DNA from: DATATV01 sp035551355 | Lineage (GTDB): Bacteria; Actinomycetota; Actinomycetes; Mycobacteriales; Pseudonocardiaceae | Length of the DNA stretch: 52,099 bases | Reading direction: 5' to 3' | Assembly: GCA_035551355.1 (NCBI GenBank) | Contig: DASZNF010000015.1 | Coordinates: 1 to 52,099, forward strand | Shown: in pieces, positions 46,864 through 52,099 of the stretch | Layout of the letters: each line of letters opens with the position of its first letter | How positions within the stretch are numbered: the stretch's first letter is position 1 | Program-made: the position numbers and the translations under genes | Notes under the pieces: generated by a model | Databases searched by the model: none | What the model was told of the DNA's origin: nothing | The model's input: the letters and a program-made list of their open reading frames with translations, nothing else

Positions 46864-48885
46864 TCACCAGGCGGTCGACCAGACCGGTTCCCCGGTGTCG
46901 GTTTCCAGCGTGGCCACGCCGACGTCGTGCACGACCAGCCGGGTCACCGACTGGCCCGCCGTGTCCGAGGACCAGACCACCTTGCCTTCCCAGTCGTGGA
47001 CGACCAGGTTGCCGTCCTCCTGCAACACGCACTCGCCGACCGAGGTGTAGTCGGTGCCCGACGCCCAGACCGGCCGCTCGTCGTGGCCGCGGTAGCGATA
47101 GAGCACCAGATTGCCGTCCGACTGGTACACCAGGATGAACCGGCCCGAGGGTGAGATCAGCGACTGCCGGTGCAGCATCTGCCCGACCCGCATTTCCGAC
47201 CCGCTGGCGAAGTTCTCCGGATCGCGCCGCTGGTACGCCGGGCGCTCCGCGACTCGCCGGCCCAGCGGCGTGGCCTGGGAACCCAGGCGCGGAGTGAGCG
47301 GCTCGGCCCGCCGGCCCGGGACCGCGGCCGCGGTGGTCGCCGCCTGAGTCGCGGGGATGGCTGGTGCCGCGGGCGTGGCGGGTGCCGCGTTGGCCGCGGG
47401 TTCGGCCGGGGTGGCAGGCGGGGCCGGGGTTGCGGGAACGGCAGGCGTTGTCTTGGGGACGGCGGGCTTCATGGGGACGGCTGTGGATGCGCGAACGGCG
47501 TGACTCGCGGGCCTGGCTGGGATCAAGGGCCGGGCCGGGGTCGCGGGCACGGTCTTGGTCGCGGGTACAGCGGGTACAGAGGGGACCGCAGGCCGGGCCG
47601 GGGTCGCCGGCACCGCGCGGGTCAGGCGCCCTGGCACCAACGGAGTGGCCCCGGCGATCAGCCCGCCCACGAACGGCTCGCCGCCCGGGCCGGCCGGAAT
47701 CGAGCGACTGCCTGGTTCCTCCTGCACCGAGCTGTCGGCCTTGTCGTCTCGCGTCGAGCCGTGGCCCGATTCCGGTTGCCGAGAGCTGTCGCGCGCGTCG
47801 TCCGAGTCGTTCTCGGCGACCGCGTGGTTGGGTGCCGAGCCACTGGCCGAGCCATCGTCGCCCGAGCCATTGCCCGTGCCCTCGTCGGTCGCCCCAGAGC
47901 CCAGGCTGTCGGTCGAGCCGGTGGCCGCGCTTGCCGCAACCGAAGCGTCGTCTCCGTTCTCCGCGCCCTCCGGATTGCGTTCCGCCACAACGCTTCCGCC
48001 AGTGGAAGTCGCGTTGCTTCCGTCGGTGGAAGTCGCGTTCTCGACGGGCTGCTCATCCGCCGCTGCGAGGTCCCCATCGGTCGCCTGCCCGGTGCTCTTG
48101 GCCGCAGCGGCGTCGTCCGAGCTGGCCGGGGCCGAACTGGTGGTGTCGTCGTCAGTCACGTTGTCGCCGTTCTGTTCGTCGTCCCCGTCCGGGGTGAGCG
48201 TGCCGAAATCGGTGAGGAAGCAGGCCACTTCCTCGTTGGCGGTGTAGCCGACCCAGGTCGGGTAGAAGCCGTCCCCGCCGCCGGATCGGAAGAACACCAG
48301 GTTCAGCCCGCTCGCCTCGTCGGTGTATTCGCCGATCTCGTCCGGATCCCAGAAATCCAGCACCTCATCGCGCATCAACTCGTCGTCGCCGGCCGCGTCG
48401 AGCGCGGCGACCAACTCCACCGAGCCGAACGAGCCCATGCCGCCGTCCACCGGATAGCCGTAGAACCCGTTCTCGCCGAGCGTGGCCTCGTCCTGTCCGG
48501 CGCGTAACGCCATTCCCCAGCGCACCACCGGTTCCGGCCGGATCACCACCCGGGCCGCGGCGACCTCGCTGAATTTCGGGTCGCCACCGGGATTGTCCGG
48601 GTCGGCGAAATCGGCGACCACCAGCTCGACCGGATACCGGCCCGGCGCGACCTGCTGGACGAACGCGTTCTCCCTGGTGTCCTCGCTCAGGAAATACCAC
48701 GGCTCGCACGCGACCAGCCGGCCGCTGGGCAGGGCCAGCTCGGCCCTCCGGGCGATCCGCACGGTCGCCGACCAGTCCGGCCGCAGATGGGACATGTCGT
48801 GTTCGCGGCCAGCCACGAAAAGCCGCCCGAAATCGGGCGCCCGCACACTCACAACTGGCCTCCCATCCCAGTGAAGAACTTCCAA
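46864..48885 (-). CDS. DUF4241 domain protein with C-terminal bulb-type lectin domain
   Basis: Unusual protein of 673 residues. Residues about 1-232 match DUF4241 (RWGMALRAGQDEATLGENGF, then GYPVDGGMGSFGSVE and FYPTWVGYTANEE). Residues about 233-395 are an acidic Asp/Ser/Thr/Ala linker and about 400-535 a Pro/Ala stretch with repeated VPATPARP-like units. Residues about 562-673 form a beta-prism II lectin with two intact mannose-site motifs (QSDGNLVLY and QEDGNLVVH) and a third degenerate one. No signal peptide or membrane helix is visible, so export would need another route. Function unknown. Confidence 0.85.
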   Translation of the reverse strand: MEVLHWDGRPVVSVRAPDFGRLFVAGREHDMSHLRPDWSATVRIARRAELALPSGRLVACEPWYFLSEDTRENAFVQQVAPGRYPVELVVADFADPDNPGGDPKFSEVAAARVVIRPEPVVRWGMALRAGQDEATLGENGFYGYPVDGGMGSFGSVELVAALDAAGDDELMRDEVLDFWDPDEIGEYTDEASGLNLVFFRSGGGDGFYPTWVGYTANEEVACFLTDFGTLTPDGDDEQNGDNVTDDDTTSSAPASSDDAAAAKSTGQATDGDLAAADEQPVENATSTDGSNATSTGGSVVAERNPEGAENGDDASVAASAATGSTDSLGSGATDEGTGNGSGDDGSASGSAPNHAVAENDSDDARDSSRQPESGHGSTRDDKADSSVQEEPGSRSIPAGPGGEPFVGGLIAGATPLVPGRLTRAVPATPARPAVPSVPAVPATKTVPATPARPLIPARPASHAVRASTAVPMKPAVPKTTPAVPATPAPPATPAEPAANAAPATPAAPAIPATQAATTAAAVPGRRAEPLTPRLGSQATPLGRRVAERPAYQRRDPENFASGSEMRVGQMLHRQSLISPSGRFILVYQSDGNLVLYRYRGHDERPVWASGTDYTSVGECVLQEDGNLVVHDWEGKVVWSSDTAGQSVTRLVVHDVGVATLETDTGEPVWSTAW

Positions 48886-48960
48886 CCGCGGCGAAGCTAG
48901 CGGAACATACTGCCCTGCGGTGGGCGTGCGGGACGACCGGGAACTCCTGCGGGAAAACCT

Positions 48961-49851
48961 TCAGCGGGCGTCGACGGCCGGGGCGAGGACCTCCGCGCAC
49001 CACTGACGGAACGTGGTCGGCGTGCTGGCTTCCGGGGTCCGCGGCTCGCTGTTGTCCAGCCCTTGCTGCTTGGCCACCATCATGTCGATCACGGCCTGGA
49101 CCATCGCCTCGGACCTGCCGCCACCGGCGCGCAGCTGGGCGGCGTGCTCCTCGTCCGGGGTCCGGTGAAACTCGATCGGCCGGTGCAGCACCTCGGACAT
49201 GATGCGGGCCATCTCGTTGGGAGACAGATCTTCCGGGCCCAGCACCGCGACACTGTCCTGTCCGGTCCAGGAATCGTCCAGCAGCAGCCGGGCCGCGGTC
49301 GCGGCGATGTCCCTGGTGGCACAGGTGGGATTGGGGCGATCGCCGTCGACCGGCGCGGTGATCCGGTTGTGCTCGCGGATCAGGTCGACCTGGCGCAGCC
49401 AGTTGTCCATGAAGGTGGGCAGGACCAGTGCCCGCAACGCCACGCCGGTGCTCGCGATCAGGTCGTCCATGGCAAGGGACGCGGTCACCAGCCCGGCGTT
49501 GGCCGCGATGGGCAGGCCGCGGCCCAGGGCCGAGATGGAAACCACCCGGGCCACTCCCTGGCTGACCAACGCCTCGCACGCGGGCTTGCTGAAGTCGGTG
49601 TAGGCGGCGTGCATGCTCGTCGCCTGGGGATCCGGCGGGACCAGCCAGAACACGGCGTCCGCGCCGGTGAAGGCCGAGGTGACCACTTCGGGGTCGCGGT
49701 GCGTCCCGGTGACGATCTCGACGCGCTCGCGCACATCCTCGGCCAGCCGGGCCGGATCACGCACGATCACCCGGACCGGTGCGTCCGCGTCGAGCAGGTT
49801 TCGCACGACCTGGCGGCCGATGTTGCCCGTGGGGGCGGTGACGACAATCAT
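48961..49851 (-). CDS. NmrA/NAD(P)H-binding-like atypical SDR
   Basis: Protein of 296 residues with the atypical Rossmann motif TAPTGNIGRQVVRNLL at the N-terminus and the NmrA-type order VRDPARL, GADAVFWLVPPD and SISALGRG. Family members reduce quinones or sense NADP. AAGAGAG precedes the ATG at 49851; an upstream start would lie in the promoter region. It is divergent from a LysR regulator, 128 bases away, and is probably its target. Confidence 0.9.
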   Translation of the reverse strand: MIVVTAPTGNIGRQVVRNLLDADAPVRVIVRDPARLAEDVRERVEIVTGTHRDPEVVTSAFTGADAVFWLVPPDPQATSMHAAYTDFSKPACEALVSQGVARVVSISALGRGLPIAANAGLVTASLAMDDLIASTGVALRALVLPTFMDNWLRQVDLIREHNRITAPVDGDRPNPTCATRDIAATAARLLLDDSWTGQDSVAVLGPEDLSPNEMARIMSEVLHRPIEFHRTPDEEHAAQLRAGGGRSEAMVQAVIDMMVAKQQGLDNSEPRTPEASTPTTFRQWCAEVLAPAVDAR

Positions 49852-49864
49852 GATGCTCTCTTCG

Positions 49865-49885
49865 CAGTGTCTGATATGGACAGTG
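49865..49885. promoter_or_regulatory. Probable LysR-site dyad
   Basis: CAGTGTC at 49865-49871 and GACAGTG at 49879-49885 form an imperfect dyad (one mismatch) in the interval between the NmrA-like gene and the LysR gene, 14 bases from the NmrA-like start. LysR proteins usually bind T-N11-A dyads in such divergent regions. Confidence 0.4.
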
Positions 49886-49979
49886 GGGCTGCCACGCGGC
49901 CGCGGTGACGAGCTCAAGTCAACCCACGGTGGCGGCCGAACTGAAGGACCGATCCGGGCCGGATTGATACCCTGGTGAT

Positions 49980-50888
49980 ATGAGTGACCTGGAGGTCCGG
50001 CAGCTTCGGTATTTCCTCGTGGTTGCCGAGGAGCTGCACTTCGGCCGGGCGGCCGAGCGGCTTGGCATGGCGCAGCCGCCCCTGTCCCGGGCGATCCGCG
50101 AGCTGGAACGCCAGCTGGACGTGCGGTTGCTGGAGCGCACCACGCGCCAGGTCTCGCTCACCCCGGCCGGCCGGACCCTGCTGCGCGACGCGCGCACCGC
50201 GCTGGACGCGGTCACCGCGGCGGCCCAGCGCGCGCAGCACGCCGGACGGACCGCACCCAACCTGCGCCTGGCGTTCAAGGCCGACTACGACGCTGGACTG
50301 CTGCCCACGATCCTCACCGAATACTCCGGCGAACCGGCCGCGCTGCCGGTGGACCTGCAGATGGGCGGCCGGGGCGAGCAGGTGCTGGCGCTGCGCGAGG
50401 GCCGGGCCGATGTCGCGCTGCTGCCCACCCCGTTCGACGAGCGCGGCCTGGACATGGAGCCCCTGTTGTCCGAGCCGCGGATCGTGGCCCTGGCCGCCGA
50501 CGATCCGCTGGCCGCCCACGCCGACCTGAGCCTGGCCGACCTGGCCGCCCGCCGCCTGCCCGACGGCTTTCCCGCGGATCAGGTCGACGCAACCGACCGT
50601 TCCGCGGACAAGCCACGGCGCACCGGGATGGACCTGACCCAGATCTTCAGCCTGATCGAACTGGGCGACACCGTGATGTTCCTGCCCATCTCGGTCACCC
50701 GCCGCTACCCGCGCCCCACCATCGCCTACCGGACCGTCCGCGATCTGGAACCGGGCACGCTGGCCATCGCCTGGCCCCAGGAATGCCGCTCGCCCGCGGT
50801 GGCCGCGTTCGTCCGCGCCGCCCTGTCCGTGGCGGCCGCCGCCCAGTCCGGCGACGCGTTCACGGCCGATGTCGGTGCGGAGCTCTAG
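49980..50888 (+). CDS. LysR-family transcriptional regulator
   Basis: Regulator of 302 residues. The N-terminal winged HTH is typical (LRYFLVVAEELHFGRAAERL, then AQPPLSRAIRELERQL and LLERTTRQVSLTPAG). The rest is the periplasmic-binding-protein-like effector domain. It is divergent from the NmrA-like oxidoreductase and probably activates or represses it with a small ligand. The MmcQ/YjbR gene starts 9 bases after its stop and may be co-transcribed. Confidence 0.93.
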   Translation: MSDLEVRQLRYFLVVAEELHFGRAAERLGMAQPPLSRAIRELERQLDVRLLERTTRQVSLTPAGRTLLRDARTALDAVTAAAQRAQHAGRTAPNLRLAFKADYDAGLLPTILTEYSGEPAALPVDLQMGGRGEQVLALREGRADVALLPTPFDERGLDMEPLLSEPRIVALAADDPLAAHADLSLADLAARRLPDGFPADQVDATDRSADKPRRTGMDLTQIFSLIELGDTVMFLPISVTRRYPRPTIAYRTVRDLEPGTLAIAWPQECRSPAVAAFVRAALSVAAAAQSGDAFTADVGAEL

Positions 50889-50897
50889 GCTGGGCGA

Positions 50898-51269
50898 ATG
50901 CGGGCTGCGGAGTTGAAGAAGGTCTGCCTGGGCCTGCCGGGCGCGGTCGAGGAGTTCCCGTTCGACTCGGGCACCAGCGTGTTCAAGGTGGCAGGCCGGA
51001 TGTTCGCGCTGACGCCGTTGCGGGTGAAACCGTTGTGGGTCAACCTGAAATGCGATCCGGACCTGGCCGTGCAGCTACGCGGGCAGCACGCCGAGATCAC
51101 CGCGGGCTGGCACATGAACAAGCGGCACTGGAACACGGTGCGGCTGGACGGATCGCTCCCGGACCGGCTGGTGGCCGAGATGGTCGAGGACTCCTACGAC
51201 GCCGTGGTCGCCGGAATGTCCCGGCGCCAGCAGGAAAAGCTGCACTGGGTGGCGCTGGCCCAGGAGTGA
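50898..51269 (+). CDS. MmcQ/YjbR-family protein
   Basis: Small cytoplasmic protein of 123 residues with the YjbR fold (CyaY-like): LGLPGAVEEFPFDSGTSVFKV, split here as GLPGAVEEFPFD and SVFKVAGRMFAL, then WVNLKCDPDLAVQLR and a closing helix SYDAVVAGMSRRQQEKL. The family binds DNA in some members but its role is not established. It follows the LysR gene by 9 bases and precedes the metallohydrolase by 37 bases, so one operon is possible. Confidence 0.88.
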   Translation: MRAAELKKVCLGLPGAVEEFPFDSGTSVFKVAGRMFALTPLRVKPLWVNLKCDPDLAVQLRGQHAEITAGWHMNKRHWNTVRLDGSLPDRLVAEMVEDSYDAVVAGMSRRQQEKLHWVALAQE

Positions 51270-51306
51270 TTCGTTGCCAGGCGAAGAAAAACGTGGAGGA
51301 CGCGGC

Positions 51307-52092
51307 ATGACCGAGCCGAGCGGCATCCTGGACTGCCTGTACGTGCTGGACGGCGGCGAGGCGCACGTGGAGGACATCTCGCAGTGGTCGCCCGGGGTCG
51401 ACGTGGGCCGGCCCCGGGTGTTCAGCGGCAACGTCTACCTGCTGCGGCACGGCACCGACTGGATGCTGTGGGACACCGGCCTCGAGGAGCCGCTGATCAC
51501 CGAGCCGGGCGGCAAGGTGTTCGCGCACGAGGTGCGCGGCGTGCTGACCCGGACGCTGAGCTCCCAACTGGACGAGATCGGGGTGAATCCGGCCGACATC
51601 GGCCACCTGGCCGTATCGCACGCGCATTTCGACCACGTGGGCAACACCCGGCTCTTCCCGCACGCCACCTGGTACGTGCAGCGTCCCGAGCACGCCGCGA
51701 TGTTCGGACCGGATTTCGAGCGCTACGGTTTCCTCCCGCGCCTGTACGACACGTTGCGGCACAACGAAACCGTGCTGCTGGACGGCGATCACGACGTGTT
51801 CGGCGACGGCTCGGTGCGGATCCTGTCCACCCCGGGCCACACGCCCGGTCACCAGTCGCTGCTGGTGTGGTTGCCCAGGGCGGGCCCGATCGTGCTGTCC
51901 GGCGATCTGGCCCACTTCCGCAAGAACTTCGTCAACCGCCGGGTGCCGGCGTTCAACGCCGACGCCGAGCAGACCCGGGCCTCGATGGACCGGATCGACG
52001 CGCTGGTCAACGAGCTGGAGGCACAGTTGTGGATCAACCACGACTACCGCCAGAGCGCGACCCTGCGCCGGTCCCCGACTCCGGTCCGCTGA
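51307..52092 (+). CDS. MBL-fold metallohydrolase, N-acyl homoserine lactonase-like
   Basis: Metallo-beta-lactamase-fold hydrolase of 261 residues. The dizinc motif is complete: His105, His107, Asp109 and His110 (SHAHFDHVG), a histidine in STPGHTPGHQS, the bridging aspartate in LSGDLAHF, and a late histidine in INHDY. The N-terminal part (NVYLLRHGTDWMLWDTG) resembles AiiA/AttM lactonases, which open homoserine lactones and gamma-butyrolactones. The ATG at 51307 follows GGAGG. In an actinomycete a gamma-butyrolactone substrate is also possible. The gene ends 7 bases before the window edge. Confidence 0.9.
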   Translation: MTEPSGILDCLYVLDGGEAHVEDISQWSPGVDVGRPRVFSGNVYLLRHGTDWMLWDTGLEEPLITEPGGKVFAHEVRGVLTRTLSSQLDEIGVNPADIGHLAVSHAHFDHVGNTRLFPHATWYVQRPEHAAMFGPDFERYGFLPRLYDTLRHNETVLLDGDHDVFGDGSVRILSTPGHTPGHQSLLVWLPRAGPIVLSGDLAHFRKNFVNRRVPAFNADAEQTRASMDRIDALVNELEAQLWINHDYRQSATLRRSPTPVR

Positions 52093-52099
52093 CCGACCG

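Overview
The window is high-GC DNA with strong G/C at third codon positions, frequent GTG starts and many 4-base start/stop overlaps. Its gene content is typical of a filamentous actinomycete: XRE regulators with a DUF5753 domain, a MmyB-like regulator, many TetR, MerR and LysR regulators, a P450, a CUT1 sugar transporter without its own ATPase, and an ECF sigma factor with extracellular domains. A Pseudonocardiales-type soil actinomycete (Amycolatopsis, Kutzneria and relatives) fits best, but this is inferred from gene style only. No rRNA, tRNA, insertion sequence, phage gene or CRISPR array was seen. The region looks like a chromosomal arm built from small accessory modules.

Layout. 1-5.5 kb: a small protein plus XRE/DUF5753 regulator, a convergent FhuF-like Fe-S protein, an SDR-tautomerase pair with a divergent MmyB-like regulator, and an aldo/keto reductase. 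5.5-10.1 kb: a 3' stub of an AAA ATPase, a 30-bp perfect palindrome, a flavin oxidoreductase coupled to an epoxide-hydrolase-like enzyme, a DUF5666 lipoprotein, a LexA-type repressor, an alcohol dehydrogenase stub and an SRPBCC protein. 10.1-10.6 kb: a gene-free interval holding four kinds of short tandem repeat. 10.6-16.2 kb: an ECHDC3-like crotonase without catalytic glutamates, an ankyrin-associated protein, a DUF1801 protein, a hydrolase, a MerR regulator followed by a 16-residue peptide with 7 cysteines, and a cupin/TetR pair. 16.2-20.6 kb: TetR/P450 with a double operator, a small membrane protein and a two-component system. 20.7-26 kb: membrane proteins, a secreted CocE/PepX-like hydrolase, a HAD phosphatase and a DJ-1/PfpI protein.

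26-34.6 kb: an amidase divergent from a six-gene catabolic operon (FOXRED2-like flavoprotein, FMN 2-hydroxyacid oxidase, MFS transporter, DUF6282 hydrolase, a broken aldehyde dehydrogenase, an AhpD-like protein). 34.6-34.8 kb: two more gene stubs. 34.9-42.8 kb: isochorismatase and a sugar locus (SIS isomerase, PfkB kinase, family 4 glycosidase, DeoR repressor, ABC binding protein and two permeases). 42.9-45.9 kb: a secreted thaumatin-like protein and an ECF sigma factor fused through a zinc finger and one membrane helix to a GH128-like glucanase domain, which together suggest a beta-1,3-glucan sensing and attack module. 46-52.1 kb: a methyltransferase, a DUF4241-lectin fusion, an NmrA-like protein with a divergent LysR regulator, a YjbR protein and a metallo-beta-lactamase-fold lactonase-like enzyme.

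The points most worth following are the MerR/Cys-rich micropeptide cassette (14391-14969), the thaumatin/ECF-GH128 pair (42940-45901), the repeat-rich interval at 10179-10510, and a recurring pattern of 3'-end gene stubs lying between intact modules.
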